Shown here one piece after another: positions 1 to 32,829 of a stretch of DNA of 64,000 bases. A program made the translations under genes and the position numbers. The notes under the pieces were generated by a model. It did not search any database. It was not told the origin of the DNA and saw only the letters and a program-made list of their open reading frames with translations. This DNA comes from Acanthococcus lagerstroemiae (Eukaryota; Arthropoda; Insecta; Hemiptera; Eriococcidae): positions 23,531,321-23,595,320 of the forward strand of contig CM063109.1 of assembly GCA_031841125.1 (NCBI GenBank), written 5' to 3'. Numbering within the stretch: position 1 is the stretch's first letter; every line of letters starts with the position of its first letter.

Positions 1-871
1 ACTGAACCGAGACCTGGGTTCCTCGATTTGTACAAATATTTGGTAGTAATCCGACGTTTTACTACTCGAGCGAATGAACTCGCCGTAATTTTTCAGTACA
101 AGAGATAGATGAGGGAGGGAAAAAAAATACTCGTACGTGTAGCACATACCTAAATAGGAATAACAATAAGTCTAAACATTGAACTTATAATTAGAGAAAT
201 TTAATCGGGCTAGAAGCTTACAGTTAATTCTATACAATGTGATTTATCAATGAATTTTGTTACAATTTGAGAACGATACCTACATTTGTTTTAGATTTCT
301 CTAGTTCGTGCAAAATAAAAGCTAATAAATGGAAGGATCACTATCATCGTGGTACCTGGCTTTTATTGAATTTGCTATTCTGTCGGCTGGAACAAAGAAA
401 GATAAATGCATCAGATAATACGCTAAGAAAAACAGGTAGTAAAATGTAGCAATTGGAGAGATCAAGAAAGCGTATTCATATCAAAGGTAAAACTCAATAA
501 ATATAAACTGTCGATCATCAAATTCCACGAATTTTGTTTAAAAACGACATGCGGAATTCGTTAGTATGTACATAAAGTTACGTAAAATCGATTTAATTCT
601 CCCAGGCTGCCCAGATATTTTTTTAATAGAAAAGAGTACTACAGGTCGTTCAAAAATTTTTTCCAGCAAACTCGCCGTTCCAGGGGTCTTTCTGGACTAT
701 GCCACAGCCGTACCCAGGATTTAAGTAAGGGGGTTTGCGATTTAGGGGGCTACAAATTACAAATACCTTTATCCGAAATAAAAATTCCAGTACTTTCAGA
801 CAAATTTGTCTAATATTCAAAATAATTCAGTGATAAAACAAGAAAATTTAAATTTTCTACTTGAACAAGAC
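1..871. other. Gene-free AT-rich stretch
   Basis: I see no gene here: open frames are short and match no family I recognise. A segment near 700-760 (GTACCCAGGATTTAAG followed by G runs) resembles the ends of the G-tract hAT-like elements found later in the window, but no partner end is visible. Confidence 0.5.
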
Positions 872-1127
872 TAGATGGATGCTGAGAACCAAGGGACAAA
901 ATCTGTTTTTTTTTTTGAGAACTCGTGATTCGAAGTTCGAGAGCCATGCAGAAACTATTTATGACACAGCGTTTACTGATAAGCTTTTCCCAATGCTAGT
1001 ACACATTTTTGAATCGGGGGCCCAACTCGGAAAATTTCTACTTTTTACGCTCTTTCCAACGATACTAATAATAACTCATTTTGTCAACAAATGTCACTTG
1101 ATTCTGTCTCTCTTAACTGCGTCTAGA
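872..1127. mobile_element. MITE family A, copy 1 (degenerate)
   Basis: About 256 bp, related over its whole length to four other copies in this window (7646, 12515, 49434 and 54727). Family hallmarks are ends close to TTGGACGCTATTCAGCAAG in inverted orientation and an internal segment containing GACACAGCGTTTACTGATAAG and CTACTTTTTACGCTCTTTCCAA. This copy has diverged ends (GATGGATGCTGAGAACC on the left, TCTTAACTGCGTCTAG on the right). No coding capacity, so it is a non-autonomous element. Confidence 0.7.
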
Positions 1128-1158
1128 TATCGTTTGACGTTTGAATCAGTGATAAGAT

Positions 1159-1336
1159 ATTGGGATATAAATTAGAGTTGCAAATGTTGGCACGATTGCG
1201 TCTTATCAGTGGTATGAATGAGTGATCATGGAGATTTTTCTATTTGAAAGTACACATGATCACCCTTTCATTTTCCCCCGCTAACAGCCGCACAGGTGAT
1301 TTTGCAGCGCACTCTAGTGCAGGTTTATACCCCAAT
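1159..1336. mobile_element. MITE family B, copy 1 (internally deleted)
   Basis: Starts with ATTGGGATATAAATTAGAG and ends with CAGGTTTATACCCCAAT, an imperfect terminal inverted repeat. Full-length copies at 6993, 20739 and 60484 are about 325-350 bp; this one lacks roughly half of the centre. It keeps the subterminal segment GATTTTGCAGCGCACTCTAG shared by the family. Confidence 0.7.
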
Positions 1337-1365
1337 ACCTTACACTTCCTGCTAGACTGGCATTC

Positions 1366-1615
1366 TGACAGTGATAAAATTCAAGCTTACCAGGTTCCAA
1401 TAGCCCATAAGTTTGATAATGAAACAATTTTTGAAATGAGCTGCCTACTTCTGAACAGAATATAAATGATTTATTGAACAATGTCGTTCATTTTTGTTAT
1501 TGAGTTGCAGACATATCTACAGTTTATAAATATAAAGAAAGCTCACACAAGACAGCGATAAAATTCAGGCTTACCAGGATCCACTAGCATATAAGGTTGG
1601 TAATGAAACCTGCTT
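1366..1615. repeat. Short direct duplication
   Basis: The motif GATAAAATTCARGCTTACCAGG and about 50 following bases occur twice, near 1374 and 1557. The second copy lies just before the hAT-like element at 1632. No coding potential seen. Confidence 0.5.
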
Positions 1616-1631
1616 CTACAGAGCTCACAAG

Positions 1632-2452
1632 GGGTGGTTCCGAGTTTAGTCCCGTTGACCTTTTTTTAACCGAGTTTAGTCCGAAGCTATATCCGAGTTC
1701 AGTCCGCAAAAATGTCCGAGTTTAGTCCCTCGCAGTTTTGTAAGCCTATTCAGAAGATACCACGAGGAGGTCGGCTTACCCAATCTTCCAAAAATAGAGT
1801 TTTGTAGGAAGCCTTATATTAACTCTGTTGCATCGCCATGAAAAATAGAAAATTTTTGAGAGAACTTCACAGGAACTTTCCAAGGGGGTAGCGCGCTAGT
1901 ATCGTTGTTACTGATAAAACAAATAACAACAACAGTGAAGCAGGATCAAATTTAGCAGTTACACTTAGTTTGCACAGAGTGCATCAAGATTTTAGTTCTT
2001 CCGCTTTTTTTCTGGCTTTGTCACTACAGTCAACGCGTTTTATTACGTCCACAGCACGAATCATCATAAATAATTAATTAATTAGGAATAAAAAATCATC
2101 ACGTAATAAATTCTGGTGGAAAACTGTGAAATAGTAATGTAAAATTGATGAAGTATCCCGCTTCACTGTAGTTATTTTTCATTATTGACGATAACATGCA
2201 GTTCATAAAACAGCCACCAGATTTCACCCACTCCATTGGAAAGTTCCTATATCAGCTATTGCATCGTCATTAAAAAATGGGGAAAAAGAAAGCATGTTCG
2301 GGGGGGGGGGGGGGAAGGAACTTAAAAGGAAACAGGAATAACCCACTAACTACTCGCAGGCGCACATAAAGTTACGGAACTAAACTGGACTACTTGTACG
2401 GACTAAACTCGGCTGCAACATTACCTTTTCAGGACTAAATTCAGATGCAGCC
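1632..2452. mobile_element. hAT-like non-autonomous element with subterminal CCGAGTTTAGTCC repeats
   Basis: An 821-bp unit flanked by near-identical 8-mers, CTCACAAG on the left and CACACAAG on the right (7 of 8), as expected for hAT target duplications. The motif CCGAGTTTAGTCC or close variants occurs four times within the first 100 bp and in inverse orientation three times in the last 80 bp. Such repeated subterminal sites are typical transposase-binding arrays. Inside, AGGAACTTTCCAA near 1868 is mirrored by TTGGAAAGTTCCT near 2238, so the centre can also fold back. A G tract lies near 2300. No transposase frame. Confidence 0.65.
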
Positions 2453-2477
2453 CACACAAGAATACTAGCACATCACT

Positions 2478-2711
2478 CATGGTGCATTTACATTAACAAA
2501 CGAACATTGCTATCAGCAAAGTTTCGAAAATGACTAACATGCAACACTGATTGTTGTTATCGTTAGCCCGTATCCGATTCGAATCAGATAAGTTCTAGCA
2601 TTGCTGTCAGCAGCTGCCATCATATTTTGACTAACTCCAGTGTGAACAAAAATAACTAACATCCAGCAAAGTTGGCTACAGCAATGGTGTCAGCCTCAGT
2701 GTAAATGTACC
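2478..2711. mobile_element. Possible MITE, single copy
   Basis: ATGGTGCATTTACATT at the left end is matched in inverse orientation by AGTGTAAATGTACCAT at the right end, giving about 16 bp of terminal inverted repeat over 234 bp. Only one copy is seen and the target duplication is unclear. Confidence 0.4.
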
Positions 2712-3593
2712 ATCTAGGACCAGTCTGGAGCCATATTTGAATGTTCCCGAACATAATAACAGGGAATTCTCCGTCAGCGTCTCCTCATTTCACAATATTG
2801 TTTTGGAAAACTTGAACTCGCGGCACGTAAAACCACCTCGTTTTTTCGAATAAAGATCTCCATCACTTCACTCACAGATTGGGGCATCATTCTAGCTCCA
2901 TACAGAGATGATCGAATCGAATTTTTTAAAACCTATATTTTGTTATTTGGTGGCGAAGCCCTCAAGATACCGCATTGAAAAATACGAGCTAAGTTCACTG
3001 CCGAGATTCTTTGGTTCTGAATTTGGCTTACTCGCGCTTCGATCATGAAGGAGATTCGATTAAACACATGTCTCGCAGTTTATACGAACCCGAAAGAACT
3101 GAGCGTTCTTCAAACGTTTCACTTCGCCTGTTTTTTTCTTGAATATTTTTTACCAGAAAAAACCTTCTCTCAATTCGTCAACTAATTCAGTCAACAGGGG
3201 TATTTAAAAACACGACTGATTCGAGATGACATCAGAAGGCGGAAATACAGGCACTTCACAAGTGAACATATAATGAGTCATATACCAGATGATAAGAATG
3301 TTCTACAAGTGTTTTCAGACAAAGTTAAATTCAGATTAAGTACGAATACTCGAATCATAAGCATGAAGTTCGAAACTCGATCCAATAGAAAATAAAACAG
3401 CTTTAGTCAAACCGTTCGAATTGGGTTAAATATACGCAATAAAATTCAATTTCTTCGGGAAACTACACGTCTGCGTCATTCGCAGCACTCATAGACTGCT
3501 GTTTCAAGTCAAATATACTATTCCATGACATAGAGCTAATGTATGATAATCGAACGAGTAGCACCAAAACTCACTTTATCAATAAAGTCGCGA
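2712..3593. other. Gene-free region, 3' flank of Arl8
   Basis: No recognisable gene or repeat. On the minus strand this lies directly downstream of the Arl8 stop codon and probably contains its 3' UTR, though I cannot fix a polyadenylation site. Confidence 0.4.
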
Positions 3594-4485
3594 TTAACGT
3601 ACGGTATTCGATTTGGAATGAGCGATTAACCATTGCAATGTGATATCGATGTTTTCCTTTTCTTTGCATGATATTGAGTAGCAACAAATTTCACGATCTT
3701 GGATTGCATTTAAATTCCTGATGAAGCAGATGATGACACATGATTACTTTCTAAACTTCCTAACCACGATACTGATCAATGACTGTTATACTTACATTCT
3801 TTCAATAAGGTCTTTTTCATCTAACGCATTAGGTAAATCTCTTTTGTTCCCTAACACCAGCACTGGGATACCCATTAACTGTGGTTTATCAATTAGATTA
3901 TGCAATTCGTTTCTTGAAGCCTCTAATTTCTCGAGATCTGCAGCATCAACCATATACCTATTGAAAATACAATAGTATTATTTATAATTCCTACAACATT
4001 AGTTCCATGATGACAGCTGAATAACTACCGTATTTTTCCTCCAGGAGTCGCAATATTGGAATGATGAAATAATATAAGGAGTCGTGTACCGACGATGTAG
4101 ATACTTACACTATGGCATTTACTCCACGACAATACCTCTCCCACATAGATCTGAATCTTGGTTGTCCTCCAATATCCCACACTTTGATGGTAACGTTTCC
4201 TTTGGTTATTTTCCTCATATTAAAACCGACAGTAGGGATAGTATCTTGATTAAATTGACCAGACTAAACACGAATAACACAGTATTACGATCATCGGTAC
4301 TGGGAAATGTTGCACCGAGTACTGCCTCCGAGTTGGATTAAAAAGTACAAAACAGAACTCACTACAATCACATTGACGAAGGTGGTTTTACCCGAGTTCT
4401 GCAAACCGACTAGCGTCAACTCCATTTCTTCTTTCCAAAAGAGACTTTTAAACCAGTCCAAAATTCGATTTATTAACGCTAACAT
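3594..4485 (-). CDS. Arl8: ADP-ribosylation factor-like protein 8 (Arl8), small GTPase
   Basis: Arl8 is a lysosome-bound Arf-family GTPase that recruits effectors for kinesin-driven lysosome movement and vesicle fusion. Four coding exons on the minus strand: 4485-4363, 4263-4109, 3957-3796 and 3717-3594, all with GT-AG borders and continuous phase, give 187 residues (the human protein has 186). The start [12 protein letters not shown] is the family's amphipathic helix, which lacks a myristoylated glycine. Nucleotide-binding motifs are GLQNSGKT (27-34), WDIGGQ (70-75, catalytic Gln75) and NKRD (130-133). The residue at the end of exon 1 is Val, where vertebrate Arl8 has Ala as I recall it. The tail ends HSKSNTVR. 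Introns are only about 80-150 bp. The gene looks intact. Confidence 0.96.
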
Positions 4486-5322
4486 ATTGAATGGTTACCG
4501 TAAAATAAAATCGATGCAGTCGAAGCTCGAAGCTGTGCGAGCTATACAAAGAGCGATAAACAGAAGTGAGTAGCAGAAGTATACAACTTGACCATAATTC
4601 AACAAATTGAGGTTCTTCAAGTCTAATTTTGTAAAGTGAAAATCATGAAAAAAATGTAGAAAAGAGAACAACTTAATTCTAAAAAAAGCAAATATTCAAT
4701 TTATTTATTTCAACAGCGAATGAAATACGAAATAGAAAACAAGTTTGATGATAACAAACATTTGTCAAATTTTATTTACCTCGGAGCACTACGTGTTACG
4801 TAATAAAATTCCTGACAATGCCTGAACTTTTGAAGAAAATAAGGAATTTGGAATACAGTGCTGCCAGATTACCAGATAATAATTTTATAAACTTAATGTA
4901 TTTTTTGTTTCACGTTCATGTAAGTAAAAATCAAATAAGTTAATTTATGCGAGTGTTTGCGGGAATGGATTGACAGCCGATTAGTTTTCCCCGGGAATTC
5001 TCAGCGTGGCGTAGCCAGGATTTTCCCAAGGGGGGGGGGGGCGAAGTAAGATTTTTAAGGGAAAAAAAGAAAAAAAGTCGATGTGCTTTAAAGGCGAAAA
5101 TTTGCTCATTTTTGCATATTTTACATTCAATTTCAGGTGCCTGGGGGGGGGGCACTGCTGTGCATATATAATTCCGACCGAAATAGCTACACTCAAACGT
5201 TTCAGTATGTTTGGTGGTTATATCATCCCCATTCCCCAATATAATATACATACATACCTCTATTGTTAATGGTTGTGTGGTTCTAGATTCATTCTCTACT
5301 GTCCTGCTGGAGCACATGGAAC
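4486..5322. other. Arl8 5' flank with a hAT-like end fragment
   Basis: The first few hundred bases should hold the Arl8 promoter and 5' UTR; I see no clear TATA element. Around 5003-5042 the sequence GTGGCGTAGCCAGGATTTT followed by a run of 12 G resembles one terminus of the G-tract hAT-like elements at 58683 and 62817, without a visible partner. A second G run lies near 5144. Confidence 0.4.
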
Positions 5323-6009
5323 AGTGTTTGGAACCGGAACCGAAACCGAATCCGGAACCCATTCAAATTCAACAGTTTCATGAGACCGAAACCAAAACCC
5401 TTTAATGTGCAAAAGACCAAATTAAGACCTAAAACCTTAAACTCAACTGGTCATTAACCAAAACACAAACCAAATGTTTGAAATATAGGTTTAACTGAAA
5501 CCAAAACCGACTGCTCATATCTGCGTCAAGACCGTTAACCAATTAAATGAAAAGGTCCCAAACGGTCTTCGGTCAATGCGGTTTTCTCTTATCTGTTCTT
5601 CTTTGTTGCCGACCTAGTGAAAAAGTTAGATATTTGAACTGATCTACAGAATACTTCAACCTGCCAATGCTCATTCCCAAGTAAGTCGATGCTACAGTTC
5701 ATATCTTATGGTTGGTTTCCAATTATGGCTGATTTGAATATAGAAATGATGAGATTTTTATTTTGTTTAAGAAAGATCTTTTGAGCCCGACTGAAACCGA
5801 TTCATTATGTGAAGTGAAGACCATAACCAAAACCGGCTCAGCAATGAAAGACCGAAATAAGACCCTTTCAGTATTTTAAATCGGTCTCATGACCGAAACC
5901 GAAACCTATTGAGAAATTAAATGGAAGTTCTGAACCGAAACCAACCTAAATGGAAGCTACAAAGCCCGAAACCGATCAAAACGAAAAATTGAATCGGTTC
6001 CAAACACTG
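5323..6009. mobile_element. hAT-like non-autonomous element with CCGAAA-rich subterminal arrays
   Basis: 687 bp bounded by AGTGTTTGGAACCG and its inverse CGGTTCCAAACACT, and flanked on both sides by the exact 8-mer CATGGAAC (5315-5322 and 6010-6017). An 8-bp target duplication is the hAT signature. Both ends are packed with variants of ACCGAAACC, and more copies lie around 5400-5530 and 5780-5970. Apparent frames such as a PEPKPNPEP-like peptide are translations of this array, not genes. No transposase. Confidence 0.75.
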
Positions 6010-6690
6010 CATGGAACGTTTTCACTTTTATAAAAAGTAGAGCAATCCAATAATCCATTTTTGGAAAGTTTGCACAAAATAACAAATCATGACCAGCAAA
6101 CGAAAATAGGTCAAGTCCATTTTGAGATACCTAATTCCAAGTTTCAACTCTATGTACTAATTTTAACCATTGCTACCATTTTTAGGCTCCGTAGATACTT
6201 TATTTTGGATAGGCATATAGTTAGTGACTCACAATAATGAAAAGCTTTCTTCGTGCTCAACCCTCAACCTGCAGTCAATCATTGAAATCGTCGTGCTTTT
6301 TGAGGGATTTTACGAAATTGGCATCACTGGAAAGGAAATTTTGTAAAATCCCTCAAAACTCGAGCACGAGGAACCTTTTTGCACTAGTCCTACGAAATAC
6401 AAGAGTACCTAAGAAACTCACATGATGATCTATAACTACGAGTAAATATAAAATCTTTTTCATCCTGAAACTGCAGTCGTTCTTTCAGACAAAATTACGA
6501 GTATGTACTAGAAAACCCGCATCATCACCTTTTATAATACTTGAAACTTAGGCCTGCCTCATGGCCAACTTGCTGTAATTCTCACTCATGCAAGAGCAGG
6601 CCCTAAAGTAATCATCCAGAAAGTCTTTTTTTTTTTTTGCAGGCAAACTCTTGAATAAATTTGAAAGTGTTTACATAGGCAAAAAACTTT
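6010..6690. other. Gene-free stretch containing a hairpin
   Basis: No gene recognised. The only structured element is the foldback at 6292-6368, described separately. Confidence 0.4.
6292..6368 (+). repeat. About 77-nt hairpin, pre-miRNA-like geometry
   Basis: The arm starting CGTGCTTTTTGAGGG pairs with the arm ending CCCTCAAAACTCGAGCACG. The stem has about 28 pairs with one 4-nt bulge on the 3' side and one pair that is G-U in plus-strand RNA, closed by a loop of about 17 nt. It lies between Arl8 and the 3' end of Rab6. It could be a small-RNA precursor or a tiny foldback transposon; the sequence alone cannot decide. Confidence 0.45.
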
Positions 6691-6992
6691 GTGAAAAAAA
6701 TTTTTGGTTTATAAAAAAGTTGCAGTTGTTGCAGTTTTATCTAATGTTAAAGTAATCGAAACACCCAGTATTCTTCACCAGTGTGGCAAAGGGAAATTCT
6801 CAAAAAAGTACCACTATCGCCAAAAAAGTGCCACATTTTTCAAGAAAATGACACATATTATAAATTGTTTTGCGTGCGAGGTAGTGACAGATGAAAATTA
6901 GAAGATAACTGATCAGAAGAAACAGGTCCTAAGGTAATCATCCAAACAGTCTTTTTTCGCAGGCAAACTCTAGAAATTTGACAGTGCTCTAC

Positions 6993-7320
6993 ATTGGGAT
7001 TTAAGCTTGCACTAGAGTGCGCTGCAAAAACACCTGCTCGGTTGAATAGAGAAGAGTGATCATGGTGTACTTTCAAACAGAAACACTGCTATCTTCAGGA
7101 GGGTAAAAAATCAAGTAACAATTATTCTGCCAGTAGAACTCTGATTATAATTTAATTTTTTGGTAGTTAAATTTAGGACAAATTTTCCTTGAAAGTGAAT
7201 TTCTAATCGACTTAATGTTAATGATAGTTGAAGGTTGCTACACGCTTACGGTAAATCATACGTGATCACTCATATATATGCAGGGCTGCCAACACATGAA
7301 CTCTAAGTTTACATCCCAAT
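6993..7320. mobile_element. MITE family B, copy 2 (full length)
   Basis: 328 bp with terminal inverted repeats ATTGGGATTTAAGCTTGCA and, inversely, CTCTAAGTTTACATCCCAAT. The interior shares GAAACACTGCTATCTTCAGGA and ATTTAGGACAAATTTTC with copies at 20739 and 60484. Non-coding. Confidence 0.8.
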
Positions 7321-7645
7321 AGATGGAAAAATTTTTTGGTTTATAAAAAAGCTGCAGTTGTTGCCGAAAAATAGAGCAATATCGAAAAAAAAATAATAAT
7401 AAATCGAAATATTTCGCAAAAATGGCGGAAATTGGCTAAATATTCTTGAACATGCTCTAAACAAGCAGAAAATATGCCAAAACATGTTATTATACCCAAA
7501 ATATGCTGGATCAAGCGTGGCTCATTCTTCTTAGAATAAATTATATGAATCACAAAAAGAAAATGGATAATATTCCCTATCTACTTCAACAGAAAAAAAA
7601 CATGCTAAAGCATATTTTTGGAATCCCTATTTATGATCAGCAGAA

Positions 7646-7902
7646 ATGGACGCTGTTCAGCAAAAGGAAACCAACCAGCAAAATCCGCTTTTTGAGAACA
7701 CGTGATTCGAAGTTCCAAGAGCCATGTAGAAACCATATTATGACACAGCGTTTACTGATAAGCTTTTTTCAATGTGAGTACACATTTTTGAATCGGGTGC
7801 CCAATTTTGAAAAATTCTACTTTTTACGCTCTTTCCAATGATACTAATAACTCATTTTGTTTACAAATGTTAGTTGGTTCCCTCTTGCTGAACAGCGTCT
7901 CA
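7646..7902. mobile_element. MITE family A, copy 2
   Basis: About 257 bp, from ATGGACGCTGTTCAGCAA to CTTGCTGAACAGCGTCTCAAT, so the ends are inverted copies of each other. The interior matches the other family A copies, including TTTTTACGCTCTTTCCAATG. Confidence 0.8.
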
Positions 7903-8183
7903 ATATATTCAAGCAACACTTTGGTCGGACATCCAACGCATGACACCATCTACGCACAATCTGCATAATAAGTCTTTTTGAGTAAGGTGTCCAATGAACT
8001 ACCTAGTTTTGTCTATTGTCTTCATTGTTTATCTTCAAAATAGGAAATAATTATTTCCCGCTGGAATTATTAAAGAAGTGCCACATAGATGTACAAGTGT
8101 TACAAAAGTGCCCCATATTTCAAAAGTGCCACATAAATATAAATGTGTCACATGTGGCACTCCTGGTAACACTGGCACCTACT

Positions 8184-10770
8184 ACGAAACTCCAATCCAT
8201 AGGCGGTGTAACCGTGACCAGGTTCGCTAGTGTCGACCTCCTGAAAAAGTGATCAAAACGCGCTTGTAAACTAATACGTAGAAAATGGATCCGTTTCAAG
8301 TTCATAAAGGAAAACTAGAGACCTCAATCTCTAAATTCATCTATTATAAGCCGCAAGAAAACATTTTATTGACTAGAAAAAGCGAATTTAAGTTATATGC
8401 AGTCTTATGGTGATAACTTCCACCAACTTTCACGATTACCTTTGCAGCGCAGGGATACCAACTTCGGAAACTTTCGGTTCAGCCGCCTATAGGATCATCA
8501 AATTGCTGTACTCAAAATGACGTACAGTTGGGCTGCCTCAACTGACTGATTCATCAACTGCTTCTTACTTCCTAGTGACTCATTACATACAACACGTCAA
8601 AGCAAGAAAAACACTAATAAAACGATTCAATAGAAGGACAAATTAATACTTTTATTTTTCTTACACAGCTGTAACGTATGAATTATACATCAGTTATTAA
8701 TATAGATTAACAGAATACATAATATACGATCTCGCGATTTATTTCCCCTGATTGGTTTTTCAAACACTGTATTGCACATAAGATAGTAAAAACTGAAAGA
8801 CGGACACGTACTATCGGCATATTTCGTTCGTGACGATTCTTCCCTTTCGCTGACGCGTTTTTGAATAATGATTTGAAAGAAAAGAGTAGGTAAAGATAAG
8901 CGTACTAAACGCAACAAAACCAAGTGATATAAAATGACCGGAGAAATGGATTTTCATTTTTACAAAAATGAGTCGTTTGCTATTTGCGTGCTTTAAAAAT
9001 ACATACTACTTTGAAATATTTTTTATAAAAATAAAAAATTTACAAAATTACAAAACATTAGTCGAGCACGATTGCTTGGATGTAACGAACAGAGAGAAAA
9101 AAAGCGCAAACTAAGACTATCAAAATGCAAACCCACTATTGCTTTTATCCGAGGACAGTTAGTACAATTGCACCAGTGTCAAGGCTAATGAGGTTTTCAA
9201 TTTCACCCAAAATTGACTTTGTTGCTTCGCAAAATGTAACTAAACACGCCATCACATACCGAATTATCGTCGTTCTACTATTCACCGAGCTCGAGCGACT
9301 TGTAAATCAGATCTGACGCCACTTGACTCGAATTTTTCGGCAAATTGCGTACTCTGTTTTCACACAACACGCAAGTACCTATCAGCGTACCCAGAAGCTT
9401 TCACCACTGGACTGCCGCTAATTAGCTCGGTGAAGGAGAAGTTTTTACGACCTTATACAGCAGAAATGCAATAGAACGTTTGTTCGAGATTCACGCGTCC
9501 CCAAGGATATTCGTACCACAAAAATACGGGAACCCGAGCGACCGAGAGATGCGCGCAGTCCACGATACAGTTTTCAGTTCTACCCGTCCCGATTAAGGAG
9601 AAACACTGCAGCCTGGCCTCAATCTCAAAACATGACCGACAACGGCCGAGTATTTTCAGCCAGAGCAACGAAACCAGAATTCACAAAATTCACTTCATTT
9701 GCCCTCTCGGTGTCACACTTCGGCCAATTTCAGATTGAAACCGGCTGTGTAACTTTTCCGAGCGAGTTGCCCAGCACATACTCTGTCCTCATACTTCTGC
9801 TGTCAAAACGAGCTGCACAGAAGCACGGTCGTGATCGCTGTAACACGGTACAGTTCGGATAAATATCACACGAACCGACTGCTTTTTTTTTCCTATTCAT
9901 ACCGCACCTAACAAATACAAACGTCGTATAACAAAAGAAAAGAAAGGGAAGAAAAAAAAACAACACTACACAGAACGTAAATTAAACCTTACACATAAGA
10001 TTCACAGCATTTAATTAGATTAACTGAAAACATCTACGCGAATAGGCATGAATTTTTCTATCAACAATTGTCTTCGAACAGAGGCACCTACCGAAACTTT
10101 TCATTAAATAATTTAATATAATCGTAATCTAGGTAAAAAATAAATAAATAAGTAAACGATTGGCGAATACAACTTAACGCACTCGCTCGCTTTCGTATTC
10201 GCGTTCATCATGTTCATGATTGTGAGAGGATAAAAAAAAAAAAAATAAATAAATAAATACATGATTAGCTTTTAGAACGTTAATGTAAATACAGGAGGGG
10301 CAGATGAAACAACAGAGCGCTGCGCACTTTCCTACGAGAAAATTCTTAATTTATTAAATAATATTGTTTAAGGTAGCATATTTGATTCCGGAATACCTGA
10401 ACGTATAACGTTCGAATTCTGTGCAATCATTTTTCATCGTGAACGATGTACCGGTAGAGAAAATGCGCATTTCCAGCGGGAGTTATTCTGCAGCGTGACC
10501 TAAATTACGTGAATCATTACGGTTAAGGGAAACAAAACGATATTAATTGCTCGTTAAATGGCATTTCGTAAACATACGTCTGCAATTTGGTTCGAACGTT
10601 CTCCGAGATGAGGGTGTGAGGCGGAAGCGAATACCCCGCAGAACAGAAAATGGGTAAAGAAAAGGAGATTTTTTTTTTCAAATAAGGCATACACAAGCTC
10701 AGACGTACGGAAGGGAATGAAACGTGCTCAGCGACGACAAGAAAATGTATAGTATTTGTTAAACATTACG
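8184..10770 (-). other. Probable Rab6 3' UTR and flank
   Basis: No coding gene is visible. On the minus strand this follows the Rab6 stop codon directly. Unlike its neighbours it holds no MITEs that I can recognise. A minus-strand AATAAA signal lies near 8651. I infer that much of 8.65-10.77 kb is Rab6 3' untranslated sequence; transcript data would be needed to confirm this. Confidence 0.35.
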
Positions 10771-32318
<21,548 letters not shown>

Positions 32319-32546
32319 AAGCGTGATCTACACCAGGCTAGTTTACTAGCCGGATTTTTTTTGGTCACGTGATACCGGTAAGTAGTAAGTAAAGTACGCA
32401 GCCTTTCAACTTTACTAGCCGACGTTATTTACTTGCCAGCCAGTCTTCGCAAGTCCGACATTTTACTGGCTAAACTGTCTACATAGAGCAAGTACAAGAA
32501 AGTTTACTATCCTAGTTAGTAAACTAGCCTGGTGTAGACTACGCTT
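32319..32546. mobile_element. MITE with about 30-bp inverted termini
   Basis: The left end AAGCGTGATCTACACCAGG continues CTAGTTTACTA. The right end is its inverse with one or two changes, ending CCTGGTGTAGACTACGCTT. 228 bp, single copy in this window, target duplication not resolved. It lies between Rab6 and the F-box gene. Confidence 0.65.
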
Positions 32547-32829
32547 AAGATACAGGTGAAGTGCAACTCTTGCTGCATTATAATGCAGATCAAGTCCACC
32601 CAAAGGTTAACAAGTCAGAAACTGTTGATAATATTCCATTACACTCCCATCAGGAGAAATGACCGTTGCAGAAGAAGATACTCATAACACTGTCCCGGAT
32701 AAAGATATTAGCCCTTCAATAGTAAGAAAAACAACCAGTAATACTGCGCTATGTATTTATCAAAACGTTATAAAATTGTAACAAAACTATACAATACACG
32801 ATACTACTACACAGCATCGTAAGAGGAAC

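Larger units (their letters stand above)
6690..8183. mobile_element. Composite repeat block with nested MITEs
   Basis: The segment TTTTTGGTTTATAAAAAAG and about 15 following bases occur near 6698 and again near 7332. Variants of AAGTGCCACAT recur near 6815-6840 and 8070-8160. The block begins with CCAGTGTGGCAAAG near 6777 and ends with GTAACACTGG near 8175, which may be the termini of an old hAT-like element. No matching target duplication was found. Family B copy 2 and family A copy 2 are nested inside. Confidence 0.35.

Noticed and set aside
860..1175. 104-codon open frame near the left end
   Set aside because: It lies inside MITE family A copy 1 and runs into family B copy 1.
5211..5405. 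Open frame with a PEPKPNPEP-like peptide
   Set aside because: It coincides with the CCGAAA-rich end of the hAT-like element at 5323 and crosses its border.
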